The notes under the pieces were generated by a model. That model saw only the letters and a list, made by a program, of their open reading frames with translations. It made no database searches and was not told where the DNA came from. From an uncultured Flavobacteriales bacterium (GTDB taxonomy: Bacteria; Bacteroidota; Bacteroidia; Flavobacteriales_D; Parvicellaceae): a stretch of DNA of 64,000 bases. The stretch spans positions 1-64,000 of the forward strand of contig CALSPA010000017.1 in assembly GCA_943788115.1 (NCBI GenBank), given 5' to 3'. The translations under genes and the position numbers were made by a program. Below, piece after piece: positions 37,646 through 46,671 of the stretch. Every line of letters starts with the position of its first letter. The stretch's first letter is position 1.

Positions 37646-38970
37646 GATTCTATTTTAGAAAGTGTTTTAGAAATATCAATTTGATACGCTTTTGTTGCTG
37701 GATAAAGAGCAGAAATCATACCAATCAATAAACAACCGAAAAATAAAACCCATTCTATCTCTAGCCAAATAAATCCAGTAAAATCATAATGATAACTTTC
37801 ACTTAAATAACTTGAAAAAATTTCCATACCAATGTGACTTATTAAAACGCCAAATAAAAACCCAAAAATAGATATTATAAGTCCCTCCATAATAATAGAT
37901 GAAAAAATTTGGATTTTAGATGCTCCTAATACTCTCATTAAAGCAATTTCATATTTCCTGTTCTTTAAAGAATTGAGCATTGCAACGAACATACTAAAGG
38001 ATGCAATGAAAATGACTAAAAAAGACATGTTTTTTAGTACAGAAATAGCAGGTTCAATAAGCTGAATGAGCTGTTGAATTTCTATAGAAGGTTCTGCAGC
38101 CATCATACCCTCAGCATTATTAGCCATCCCAGGAACTGTGAATTTACCTCTTGGTGAATTGTAAAAAATTAAAAGTGATGTAATCTCTAACGTTTTCTTA
38201 TCAAGTGCTTTCAATATAGCAGCAGGAGTTTGATTTGGACCATGCTGGTCGTGATCGTGATGATCATGGTCGTGATCATGATGTTCGTGACCTTGATGAG
38301 AATCTTCAACTTCGTTTTTAGATTTCAAATTAAAAGATCCCTTTTCTTTATCTTCAACTCCATGCACTACCCAAACACTTTCCAAAGAGGTTAAAATAAG
38401 ATTATCCATTACCGAATTATTCTTAAGTAGAATACCAACGACCTTATATTTAGACTCATCATGAGAATGAATAGACTCGCCTATCCCATGACCACCAACA
38501 AATTCATCATCAATATTTAAACCTAGTTTATTGGCAACAGAACTACCAAGAACAACTTCTAAAGGAGAATTCCATTTCCTACCAAATTTAAGCTGACCTT
38601 TGTACAATGAATCAATATAATTTAAATCTGTACCAACAATTCTATATGACTTATAATTATCCCCTAATGAAATAGGGATTGCCATTTTAACAAAGGGATG
38701 ATTTCTTATAATACTAGTTTTAGCATAATTAATATTACCAGTTGGTTGATCTACATGGTATATATTGCACAAAACTAATTGCAGCCTACTACCCTTAGCT
38801 CCTATTACTAAATCAATTTCAGCTGAGTTTTTCTCAAACTTTTCATTAATCTGAAATGATGTTAAGAGAGTAATTAATATTATAATTATGGCCGCAGATA
38901 TTAAAAGAATAGATAACCCACTTGTTAAAGGTTTTGATATAATATTTTTCCAACTTAACTTAAACAGCAT
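37642..38970 (-). CDS. FtsX/MacB-type ABC permease with a histidine-rich loop
   Basis: Membrane subunit of an ABC transporter of the FtsX/LolE/MacB class. One N-terminal helix (about residues 16-40) is followed by a periplasmic domain and three C-terminal helices. The periplasmic domain carries a run rich in His and Asp (about residues 218-245, built from HDHD and HHDH units), a typical low-affinity metal-binding loop. The C-terminal LKNRKYEIALMRVLGASKIQIF is the FtsX-like signature. It has 442 residues. The start overlaps the ATPase stop by one base. Zinc or another transition metal is the likely ligand. Confidence 0.88.
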   Translation of the reverse strand: MLFKLSWKNIISKPLTSGLSILLISAAIIIILITLLTSFQINEKFEKNSAEIDLVIGAKGSRLQLVLCNIYHVDQPTGNINYAKTSIIRNHPFVKMAIPISLGDNYKSYRIVGTDLNYIDSLYKGQLKFGRKWNSPLEVVLGSSVANKLGLNIDDEFVGGHGIGESIHSHDESKYKVVGILLKNNSVMDNLILTSLESVWVVHGVEDKEKGSFNLKSKNEVEDSHQGHEHHDHDHDHHDHDQHGPNQTPAAILKALDKKTLEITSLLIFYNSPRGKFTVPGMANNAEGMMAAEPSIEIQQLIQLIEPAISVLKNMSFLVIFIASFSMFVAMLNSLKNRKYEIALMRVLGASKIQIFSSIIMEGLIISIFGFLFGVLISHIGMEIFSSYLSESYHYDFTGFIWLEIEWVLFFGCLLIGMISALYPATKAYQIDISKTLSKIES

Positions 38971-39596
38971 TACATTTTAATTATTTCTTTAAATGAATCT
39001 TTAAGACGTTGATCATGAGTAACAATAATCAAGATGGCTTTCTCAGCCTCAGCCGAATCTTTTAACAACTCAATAACATCTTCACATGAAGCATCATCCA
39101 AAGAAGAGGTTGGTTCATCAGCTAAAATAATTTTTGGAGAATTAATAATCGCTCTTGCAATTGTAATTCTTTGCTTTTGCCCTTCACTAAGCTCAAAGAT
39201 TTTAGATTTTAACTTATGAACTAATTTTACTTTTTCTAAAACCTCAACTACTCTAGTTTTATTTCTCTTCAACCCTGCTAATTCTTGAGTAAGAAACAAG
39301 TTATCTTCAACAGAAAAAGAATTCACAAAATGAGGTACTTGAAAAACAACACCAATGTTTTTTCCTCTGAAAGAATCAATTTCTGAAGGTTTTTTTTCAT
39401 ACAAACTCTGGTCATTAATGAAAATTTCACCTTGAGAAGGCCTAAGAAGCCCTGCTAAAACATGAAGTATTGTAGTTTTTCCACACCCACTATTACCAAC
39501 AATTAAAACTTGACTTCCTTCTTTAAATGAAACATCATTAAAAGCTATAACATTTTCGTTGTTATACTTGTGGGAGATATTTGAACAAGAGAGCAT
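38970..39596 (-). CDS. ABC transporter ATP-binding protein, LolD/MacB class
   Basis: The ATPase partner of the His-rich permease. Walker A is GNSGCGKTT, the Q-loop region VFQVPHFVNSF, the signature LSEGQKQR, Walker B ILADEPTSSLD and the switch His VTHDQRL. The open frame extends about 29 codons upstream into lgt, but ATG 39596 (MLSCSNISHKYNN) matches the family start, overlaps lgt by one base and gives 208 residues. Confidence 0.9.
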   Translation of the reverse strand: MLSCSNISHKYNNENVIAFNDVSFKEGSQVLIVGNSGCGKTTILHVLAGLLRPSQGEIFINDQSLYEKKPSEIDSFRGKNIGVVFQVPHFVNSFSVEDNLFLTQELAGLKRNKTRVVEVLEKVKLVHKLKSKIFELSEGQKQRITIARAIINSPKIILADEPTSSLDDASCEDVIELLKDSAEAEKAILIIVTHDQRLKDSFKEIIKM

Positions 39597-40675
39597 TATT
39601 TGATATTCAAATTTTGTTTTTTCTTTCGCAAAGCAATAAAAATAAATACAAAACCTAAAACTACAGCTGGAATACTTAGCCATTGCCCCATATTTAAAGT
39701 GACATTACCATCAAGAGTTTGATGCTCTTTATAGAACTCAATAAAAAATCTAACACCAAAAAGGAGTGTCAAAAACAACCCAAATAAAAGACCCTGATAC
39801 TCATGCCAATTTCTTTTCCAATAGCCCCAAAAAAGTATTAAGAAAATAAATAAATAGCTAAAAGCTTCCAACAATTGAGTAGGGATTCTAGGGATTATAC
39901 CGATTTGAGTAACTATTGAATTATCTACAAGTTTTGGAAATTCCTTATTTGGTTCTAAAGAGAAATAATGTTCATCCGAAGATTCATGATTTTTCTTTGT
40001 AAATGCAACAAAATTTTGATAATACGCATTCAAGTTTTTAAGTTGAGATTCGTTTAAGTCAATCGTCAAATTTGAAACAGGATATGTAAACCCATCTATT
40101 TCGATTATATTTTCAGTTGATTCAACTTGAATAGCTTCATTTTTGACATCAAAAAACCTTGCTATTGAATTCTCTGCTTCATGTTGAAAGAAAAAAGCAT
40201 TTTTTGATTCACTTTTGTTTCCAATTATTTCTGAATTCATCAAATTTCCAATTCGAATAAAACATGCTGCAATAGCAACCGTTATAACTACTTTATCTAA
40301 AATCCATAAAACAGATTTCTTTGTGATTTTTTTTGAGTAAATCCACATAGAAATAATAATAGCTATTGCTGCTCCATGACTCGCAAGTCCACCCTTCCAA
40401 ACCATAGGGATTTCAGATAAATTCTGAGAATAATAATCCCAATCATAAAAGAAAACATGCCCCAATCTTGCCCCTAAAACAGTGCCTACAACTGCATATA
40501 CCAAGATTTTATCAAGCCATTTTTCCGGACAATTTTCTGCAACAAACATTTTTTTCATTAAAAAATGTCCTAATAGAAATGATATTCCAAATAAAAGACT
40601 GTAATATTTTAATGTAATAAAGCCTTCATACAAATTTGGACTAACATTCCAAGAAATAAATAATGTATCTAACAT
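39596..40675 (-). CDS. lgt: Prolipoprotein diacylglyceryl transferase with a long internal insertion
   Basis: Attaches diacylglycerol to the lipobox Cys of lipoprotein precursors in the inner membrane. Family motifs are YYSLLFGISFLLG, GARLGHVFFYDWDYY, the essential GGLASHGAAIAI and CFIRIGNLMNSEIIG, then IPRIPTQLLEAFSY. Between the last two lies an extra hydrophilic segment of about 90 residues, so the protein has 359 residues instead of about 280. It heads an operon with the metal-linked ABC transporter, joined by a one-base overlap. Confidence 0.94.
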   Translation of the reverse strand: MLDTLFISWNVSPNLYEGFITLKYYSLLFGISFLLGHFLMKKMFVAENCPEKWLDKILVYAVVGTVLGARLGHVFFYDWDYYSQNLSEIPMVWKGGLASHGAAIAIIISMWIYSKKITKKSVLWILDKVVITVAIAACFIRIGNLMNSEIIGNKSESKNAFFFQHEAENSIARFFDVKNEAIQVESTENIIEIDGFTYPVSNLTIDLNESQLKNLNAYYQNFVAFTKKNHESSDEHYFSLEPNKEFPKLVDNSIVTQIGIIPRIPTQLLEAFSYLFIFLILFWGYWKRNWHEYQGLLFGLFLTLLFGVRFFIEFYKEHQTLDGNVTLNMGQWLSIPAVVLGFVFIFIALRKKKQNLNIK

Positions 40676-40797
40676 AATTCAAAAACTCTGTAAATTTATA
40701 CAAATCTGTTAATCAATAACTTTAACAATAAATATAATATCCATTTATTCTTCTTTTTAAAATTAAATAACTTTACGACAAATAAATGATTTAAGAG

Positions 40798-42528
40798 TTG
40801 AATTTATTTCATAAATATTTACCAATTACAGATTGGCTTCCTAAATACAATTGGGATACCTTTAAATCTGATTTGCCAGCAGGAATTAGCGTTGGAATAG
40901 TACTTATTCCTCAAGGAATTGCCTATGCAATAATTGCCGATATACCACCAATATATGGATTATATACAGCTTTAATCCCTCAATTAATTTATGCAATTTT
41001 TGGTACTTCAAGACAACTTTCTGTTGGGCCAGTTGCCATGGATTCGTTAATTGTTGCTGCAGGTATTTCAGCAATTGCAACGGCCGGAACAGAAAATTAT
41101 ATTTTAATGGCAACTCTATTAGCATTCATGATGGGTTGCATTCAATTTTTATTTGGGATTTTTAGATTGGGATTTTTAGTTAATTTCCTGAGTAAACCCG
41201 TAATTAGCGGATTCACATCTGCTGCGGCTATTATTATTGGACTAAATCAAATTCAACATTTAACAGGTGCATCTATTGAAAGAAGTAATAAAATTCAAGA
41301 ATTAATTCTAAATATTTTCAATCAGTTGAGCTCAATCAATTTATTAAGTTGCTTAATAGGATCTGGGGCACTAATTTTAATATTATTTTTTCATTATAAA
41401 AAAATTAAATTTCCATCTACTTTAATTGTAGTTACAATAGGCATTGGGATTGTCTATTTTTTTCAGCTTAACAATAATGGAATTAAAATAGTTGAAACAA
41501 TTCCTTCAGGGTTACCTTCATTTAAAATTCCTAGTATAAATCTGGAAAATATAAAACAATTAGGGTACTTATCCTTAACATTGGCATTGATTGCTTTTAT
41601 GGAGGCTATTTCTGTTGCTAAAGCAATTGAAGATAAGAAAAGAAGCTCTCATGTTCAACCTAATCAAGAATTAGTCGCTATAGGTTTATCAAATATTGTT
41701 GGGTCATTTTTTCAAACATATCCAGCAACTGGTGGGTTTTCTAGAACTGCTATAAATGAACATGCTGGAGCTAAAACAGCAATGTCGTCAATCATCTCTG
41801 CTATCATAATTGGTATTACCTTACTTTATTTAACTGATCTATTTTACTACTTACCCAAAACAATTTTAGCTGCAATAATTATTGGAGCCGTAATAAGATT
41901 AGTAGATTTCCGATATCCTATCGAACTGATCAGATATAAAATTGATGACTTTATAATGCTTATTCTTACTTTTATTGTGACTTTATCATTAGGTATTTCT
42001 GAAGGAATTATAATAGGTGTTTTAATTTCAATAATCTTTTTAATATTTAGAAGTACCAAACCCCATATAGCGGAGTGCGTACAGGTTGATGGCTCTAATC
42101 AATATAGAAATAAGAAAAGGTTCGAGAACACAAACGACAGAAAAGATGTTTTAATATTTAGATTTGACGGGCAACTTTATTTTGCTAATAGTCAATATTT
42201 TAAAGATCAATTAAAATTAATGAAACAAGATAAAGGTGTTGAATTAAAATATATTATTCTTAATTCTGAATGCATTAATCACATAGATTCAAGTGCAATA
42301 AACATGCTTAGACAGATTATTTCCGAACTAAAAGAAGATAATATTAAATTCATATTTTCGGGAACGATTGGACCCGTAAGAGATATAATATTTAAAAGTA
42401 AACTAATTGATGTTATTGATAAAAAGATGCTGTTTTCTAGAGTTGAAAAAGCCATGTATTTCATTGACAATGAAATTAGCCTAAATGAAAACGTTGACAA
42501 TAAAATTGCTACTCAAGTGAACAAGTAA
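40798..42528 (+). CDS. SulP-family anion transporter with STAS domain
   Basis: An inner-membrane transporter for sulfate or bicarbonate. The SulP core begins LPITDWLPKYNWDTFKSDLPAGISVGIVLIPQGIAYA and shows about ten or more helices, including YGLYTALIPQLIYAIFGTSRQLSVGPVA. A cytoplasmic STAS domain follows after residue 430 (DVLIFRFDGQLYFANSQYF, then HIDSSAINML). It has 576 residues. Translation probably starts at TTG, because the family N-terminus begins there and no ATG is near. It is followed by sulfur-handling genes, which favours sulfate as the substrate, but bicarbonate cannot be excluded. Confidence 0.92.
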   Translation: MNLFHKYLPITDWLPKYNWDTFKSDLPAGISVGIVLIPQGIAYAIIADIPPIYGLYTALIPQLIYAIFGTSRQLSVGPVAMDSLIVAAGISAIATAGTENYILMATLLAFMMGCIQFLFGIFRLGFLVNFLSKPVISGFTSAAAIIIGLNQIQHLTGASIERSNKIQELILNIFNQLSSINLLSCLIGSGALILILFFHYKKIKFPSTLIVVTIGIGIVYFFQLNNNGIKIVETIPSGLPSFKIPSINLENIKQLGYLSLTLALIAFMEAISVAKAIEDKKRSSHVQPNQELVAIGLSNIVGSFFQTYPATGGFSRTAINEHAGAKTAMSSIISAIIIGITLLYLTDLFYYLPKTILAAIIIGAVIRLVDFRYPIELIRYKIDDFIMLILTFIVTLSLGISEGIIIGVLISIIFLIFRSTKPHIAECVQVDGSNQYRNKKRFENTNDRKDVLIFRFDGQLYFANSQYFKDQLKLMKQDKGVELKYIILNSECINHIDSSAINMLRQIISELKEDNIKFIFSGTIGPVRDIIFKSKLIDVIDKKMLFSRVEKAMYFIDNEISLNENVDNKIATQVNK

Positions 42529-42541
42529 TCACAACATCAAT

Positions 42542-42549
42542 TACTTTTG
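42542..42549 (+). promoter_or_regulatory. Possible -7 element of the MBL/rhodanese gene
   Basis: TACTTTTG matches TAnnTTTG and lies 18 bases before the ATG at 42568. No clear -33 TTG is at the expected distance. It also shows that the in-frame TTG at 42547 overlaps the promoter and is unlikely to be the start. Confidence 0.4.
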
Positions 42550-42567
42550 CAAAATAGAAAATTCAAA

Positions 42568-43974
42568 ATGAAAGTCGAACAAATATACACAGGATGTTTA
42601 GCAGAAGCTACATATTTCATCCAATCTAATGGAGAAGCTTTAGTTATAGATCCTCTTAGAGAAACAGCTCCCTACATCCAAAAAGCCAAAGAAAATAACG
42701 TGAAAATTAAATATATATTTTTAACTCATTTTCATGCAGATTTTGTTTCGGGACATGTTGATTTAGCTAAAAAATCAGGTGCAACCATAGTTTTTGGTCC
42801 TAATGCAACCGCTGATTTTGATTTTTATTCAGCAAAAGATAATGAAGAATTTAAATTAGGAAAGCTGAAAATAAAATTATTGCATACTCCTGGTCATACA
42901 ATGGAATCTTCTACTTATTTATTACACGATGAAAATGGAAATCCGCATTGCATCTTTACGGGAGACACGTTATTCATCGGAGATGTTGGAAGACCAGATT
43001 TAGCTGTTAAATCCAATTTCTCTGAAGAAGATTTAGCTGGTTTACTTTATGACTCTTTAAGAAATAAAATAATGCCTTTAGATGATAATATTATAGTATA
43101 TCCTGCACATGGTGCAGGGTCAGCTTGTGGGAAAAATATGTCTAAAGAAACATTTGATACTCTAGGAAATCAGAAGTTATTAAACTATGCTTTAAAATCA
43201 GACATGTCTAAAACTGAATTTATTAAAGAACTAACAACCGATCTTGCAAAACCTCCAAAGTATTTTCCAAAAAATGTTCTTATGAATCAATCAGTGAATG
43301 TTGAAATTGACTCCATTCTTAAAAAGGGAACAATCGCAATTGATGCTAATTCTTTTGAAAAACTTAATTCAGATGCATCAATACTTACTCTAGATTGCAG
43401 AACACAAAAAGATTTTTCAAAATCTCATATTCCAAACTCATTATTTATTGGATTAAATGGAGCGTTTGCACCCTGGGTTGGAACATTGATATCTGATATT
43501 AATCAATCTATAATTTTAGTATGCCCTGAGGGGAAAGAACAAGAAGCTGTAACAAGATTAGCAAGAATTGGATATGACAATTCTATTGGTTTTTTAGACG
43601 GAGGCATTAAATCATGGATAGATGCAGGATTTGAAACTGATTCTGTGCTTTCAATTCAGCCAAGTACTCTCGAAAAAAAATACAGTACAATCTCTAATTT
43701 AGTCGACATCAGAAAACCAGGAGAATACAATTCAGAGCACATTAAAGACATAGAAAATTTACCTCTTGACGCTATATATGAATCAATGGACAAATACAAC
43801 CCTGAAAAAACGTATCATATTCATTGTCAGGGAGGATATCGTTCAATGATTGCTTCTTCAATTCTAAAAGCTAATGGCATTCATAATGTTATTGATATTG
43901 CAGGGGGGTTTAAATTAATCAAAGACACTACCGATCTTGAAATGGTGACTCAACAATGCTCATCAAATAATTAA
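42568..43974 (+). CDS. MBL-fold hydrolase fused to two rhodanese domains (persulfide dioxygenase-like)
   Basis: A cytosolic enzyme of sulfide and persulfide metabolism. The N-terminal metallo-beta-lactamase domain has THFHADFVSGH (the HxHxD pattern of ETHE1-like enzymes), LHTPGHTMES and FTGDTLFIGDVGRPDL, and later YPAHGAGSACG. Two rhodanese domains follow: the first around LDCRTQKDFSKSHIP with the loop VCPEGKEQE, the second ending HCQGGYRSMIASS, which carries the active Cys. ATG 42568 (MKVEQIYTGCLAEATYFI) gives 468 residues and fits the family start. It lies seven bases ahead of the thioredoxin gene. Confidence 0.92.
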   Translation: MKVEQIYTGCLAEATYFIQSNGEALVIDPLRETAPYIQKAKENNVKIKYIFLTHFHADFVSGHVDLAKKSGATIVFGPNATADFDFYSAKDNEEFKLGKLKIKLLHTPGHTMESSTYLLHDENGNPHCIFTGDTLFIGDVGRPDLAVKSNFSEEDLAGLLYDSLRNKIMPLDDNIIVYPAHGAGSACGKNMSKETFDTLGNQKLLNYALKSDMSKTEFIKELTTDLAKPPKYFPKNVLMNQSVNVEIDSILKKGTIAIDANSFEKLNSDASILTLDCRTQKDFSKSHIPNSLFIGLNGAFAPWVGTLISDINQSIILVCPEGKEQEAVTRLARIGYDNSIGFLDGGIKSWIDAGFETDSVLSIQPSTLEKKYSTISNLVDIRKPGEYNSEHIKDIENLPLDAIYESMDKYNPEKTYHIHCQGGYRSMIASSILKANGIHNVIDIAGGFKLIKDTTDLEMVTQQCSSNN

Positions 43975-43980
43975 TTTTTC

Positions 43981-44286
43981 ATGTCAAAGTTTAATTCTTT
44001 AATTAATGGTGACCAGCCTGTATTAGTAGATGTTTTTGCAGAATGGTGCCAGCCTTGTAAATTATTATCTCCTATTTTAAAAGAAATAAAACACGATTTC
44101 AGTCAGCAATTAATAATAATAAAAGTCAACATTGACAAGAATGAACAAATAGCTGAAAAATTTAAGATAAAAGGAGTTCCTACTTTATTATTATTTAAAA
44201 AAGGGAAGTTGATTTGGAGACAAGCTGGAATTCACACAAAAAATGAGCTAACCCTTATAATAGAAGAAAAACTAAAAGGGAATTAA
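43981..44286 (+). CDS. Thioredoxin with a WCQPC active site
   Basis: A 101-residue cytosolic thioredoxin. It starts MSKFNSLINGDQPVLVDVFAEWCQPCKLLSPIL. The redox motif is WCQPC, not the canonical WCGPC, which may alter its redox potential. The cis-Pro is in IKGVPTLLLFKKGK. It follows the MBL/rhodanese gene closely and probably supplies reducing power to it. Its stop codon nearly meets that of the convergent permease gene. Confidence 0.92.
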   Translation: MSKFNSLINGDQPVLVDVFAEWCQPCKLLSPILKEIKHDFSQQLIIIKVNIDKNEQIAEKFKIKGVPTLLLFKKGKLIWRQAGIHTKNELTLIIEEKLKGN

Positions 44287-44292
44287 ATTTAC

Positions 44293-45570
44293 CTATTCAA
44301 TTGAAGCTCCTTTTAATTTATCTTGTTCAACCAAAGAATCATCTCTATTATCTAAAGCATCTCTTAAACCATTACCTAATGTCATAAAAGCAAATACAAG
44401 AATAACAATAGCTAAACCAGGGAGTAAAGCTAAATAGGCCTTATCTGCATCCATTATTAAACCTTTATGTTGTTCGATCATAAAACCCCAAGAAGGCATA
44501 GGTATTTGAACACCAATTCCTAAAAAGCTTAACCCAGCTTCAATCAATATAGCTGCAGCAAAATTTGATGCACAAATAACAATAACAGGACCTAAAATAT
44601 TTGGGAAAATATGTCGCCAAATAATTCTGAAATTAGAATATCCTAATGCACGTGAAGCAATAATGAATTCTTTTTCTCTAATAGATAAAATTTGCCCTCT
44701 TACTATTCTAGCAAGTTCTACCCACATAGTTAAACCCACAGCAAAGAAAATAGTAGTAAATCCTTTTCCAATTATTAGAGTTAATGATATAACCAAAAGT
44801 AAACCAGGAATTGACCAAACTAAATTGATAAACCACATAATCAAATCATCTATCCAACCTTTAAAATATCCAGCAATAGAACCAAAAAACAAACCAATAA
44901 TTAATGAAATAAGGACAGCAATTAGCCCTACAGATAAAGAAACAATTGTTCCTGCCATCAATCTGCTAAGCATATCTCTACCCTGTTTGTCGGTTCCAAG
45001 AAGATATCTCTTTTCGATAATATTGAATAGCTGAATCTCTTGTTGAATTGATGAAATAGAAGCTGTAATTGTTTCATTATTAAATAATAAAACTGAAACT
45101 GTACCACCATTAAGAATCTTAAAATTCTTTTCGCTATCTATTGACAATGGATACAAAACATCAGCAATTGGAATTGATCTATAAGATGGTAATTCAGAAC
45201 TAGATTCTATTTTATATTCCTCAAAAACTATAAATTCATTTTCGAATTTAAAATCATTAATAGGGATATATTTAAAAGGATTAGATTGACCACCAAAAAA
45301 AAGTTTACCAAAAAATGAAACAGTCTCAACTTCTTCATTCCTTCTTACCTTTAGATGCTTAACACAAGAACCTGGATTTAACCTTGCTATTTGTTGTATT
45401 TGATGATTTGCATCAACTGAAGAGTCTGGACGAATATTTGCCCCTAGAATACTTATTATTACCGCAAATAAAATAACAAATAAACCTGCCATAGCAGAAC
45501 GATTAGCTTTTAGCTTTATCCAAGCATCAAAAACCAAAGAATTTCCTTTATTATTATTGTTGTTTTTCAA
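44293..45570 (-). CDS. OppC/DppC-like ABC permease with a periplasmic insertion
   Basis: Membrane subunit of a peptide/nickel-type ABC importer. The first helix (SAMAGLFVILFAVIISILGA) is followed by about 140 soluble residues. Then comes the BPD permease core starting LLGTDKQGRDMLSRLMAGT, with the EAA loop ASRALGYSNFRIIWRHIFPNILGP and GLSFLGIGVQIPMPSWGFM. It has 425 residues. It starts at TTG immediately after the glycosyltransferase stop. No ATPase, binding protein or OppB partner is in the window. Confidence 0.88.
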   Translation of the reverse strand: MKNNNNNKGNSLVFDAWIKLKANRSAMAGLFVILFAVIISILGANIRPDSSVDANHQIQQIARLNPGSCVKHLKVRRNEEVETVSFFGKLFFGGQSNPFKYIPINDFKFENEFIVFEEYKIESSSELPSYRSIPIADVLYPLSIDSEKNFKILNGGTVSVLLFNNETITASISSIQQEIQLFNIIEKRYLLGTDKQGRDMLSRLMAGTIVSLSVGLIAVLISLIIGLFFGSIAGYFKGWIDDLIMWFINLVWSIPGLLLVISLTLIIGKGFTTIFFAVGLTMWVELARIVRGQILSIREKEFIIASRALGYSNFRIIWRHIFPNILGPVIVICASNFAAAILIEAGLSFLGIGVQIPMPSWGFMIEQHKGLIMDADKAYLALLPGLAIVILVFAFMTLGNGLRDALDNRDDSLVEQDKLKGASIE

Positions 45571-46671
45571 TTAAATAGTACGCCCCTTCCATTTTGAACG
45601 ATTAAAAATAGAATATGAAAGGACAATCAACAAGTGAAATGGATAAAAAATGAAAGTAAAAAACACCTTCAAAATTAGACTTAAATTAATTGAATTATAA
45701 TAGTTTATAAAAAGCAATCCCAAATCTAGAATTAATTTTATTAATAAAATGGAAATTAAAGTTGTGATCTCATTATAATATAAATGAAAAAAGGTGATTG
45801 GAATTAAGCTTATATTACATAAGAAAACTGTTAATCCAATAAATTTAGTTTGAAATAAATTGACATGTTTCATTTTCCCAGACCATCTAATAGATCTGCA
45901 AAGCATCTCATAATAATTCTTAGGAGGTGTTGTATAAACAATTAACTCATTGCACTTTAAAGCTCTTATTTCAAATCTATAATTTGGAGTTAATTTTTCT
46001 AAAAAAAACAAATCGTCACCAGAAAATACATCAAAATTATCATGATACGGATTTAATTTTAAGAAGATTTCCTTACGAAAAATCATCCCTGCACCATTTG
46101 CTAGTAATGGCCTATTTAAACCAATAGCTGAATAATTAATATTAAATAAAATATTTGATTCAATTTTTGACATGAAAAAGCCATTATCATTTTCAACTAC
46201 CGGTAATAAATAAACCAATGAACTGTCATCCATTTGAACAATAAAGTTTTTCAAAAAATTATCTGAAATATAAGAATCAGCATCTAAAGTGAAAATCCAA
46301 TCAGAATCTGCAATTGAAACACCAAGGTTTATGGCTTCTTTTTTACCAATCACATTAGAATCTAAAGAAAGTATGGTAATATTCTTATTAATATTTTCCT
46401 TCCATTTAGTTAAATGAGTAAAACCACCATCATCGGAATGATCATCTATGAAAAATATTTTTAATTCACAAGAACCAGGTTGCAAAGACTCCAAACTTTT
46501 TAACAACTTATCCCACCTAAGCATTTCATTTCTAAAAGGAATAATAATACTTATTGAAATAGCTTTAGAAACAAGATTTTCTGTTTTTCTCGATGATCGC
46601 AAATAACCTATTAATAAAAAAACATTAAAACAGAAATATATAAAAAATGGTATGTAAATTAAAAGAATCAA
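45571..46671 (-). CDS. Family 2 glycosyltransferase, membrane-associated
   Basis: Transfers a sugar from a nucleotide donor. An N-terminal helix precedes the GT-A domain: ISIIIPFRNEMLRWDKLLKSL, FFIDDHSDDGG (first Asp pair), TLDADSYISDNFL (DxD) and the RSIRWSGKMK motif of the Q/RxxRW type. Three or more C-terminal helices follow. It has 366 residues. It begins at TTG, overlapping the upstream stop codon by four bases. The neighbouring flippase-like protein suggests lipid-linked sugar handling. Confidence 0.87.
   Translation of the reverse strand: MILLIYIPFFIYFCFNVFLLIGYLRSSRKTENLVSKAISISIIIPFRNEMLRWDKLLKSLESLQPGSCELKIFFIDDHSDDGGFTHLTKWKENINKNITILSLDSNVIGKKEAINLGVSIADSDWIFTLDADSYISDNFLKNFIVQMDDSSLVYLLPVVENDNGFFMSKIESNILFNINYSAIGLNRPLLANGAGMIFRKEIFLKLNPYHDNFDVFSGDDLFFLEKLTPNYRFEIRALKCNELIVYTTPPKNYYEMLCRSIRWSGKMKHVNLFQTKFIGLTVFLCNISLIPITFFHLYYNEITTLISILLIKLILDLGLLFINYYNSINLSLILKVFFTFIFYPFHLLIVLSYSIFNRSKWKGRTI

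Noticed and set aside
38220-38300. Possible tandem DNA repeat or CRISPR-like array (alternating GATCATGATCGTG units)
   Set aside because: It is the coding sequence of the His/Asp-rich loop of the permease; units are short, irregular and in frame.
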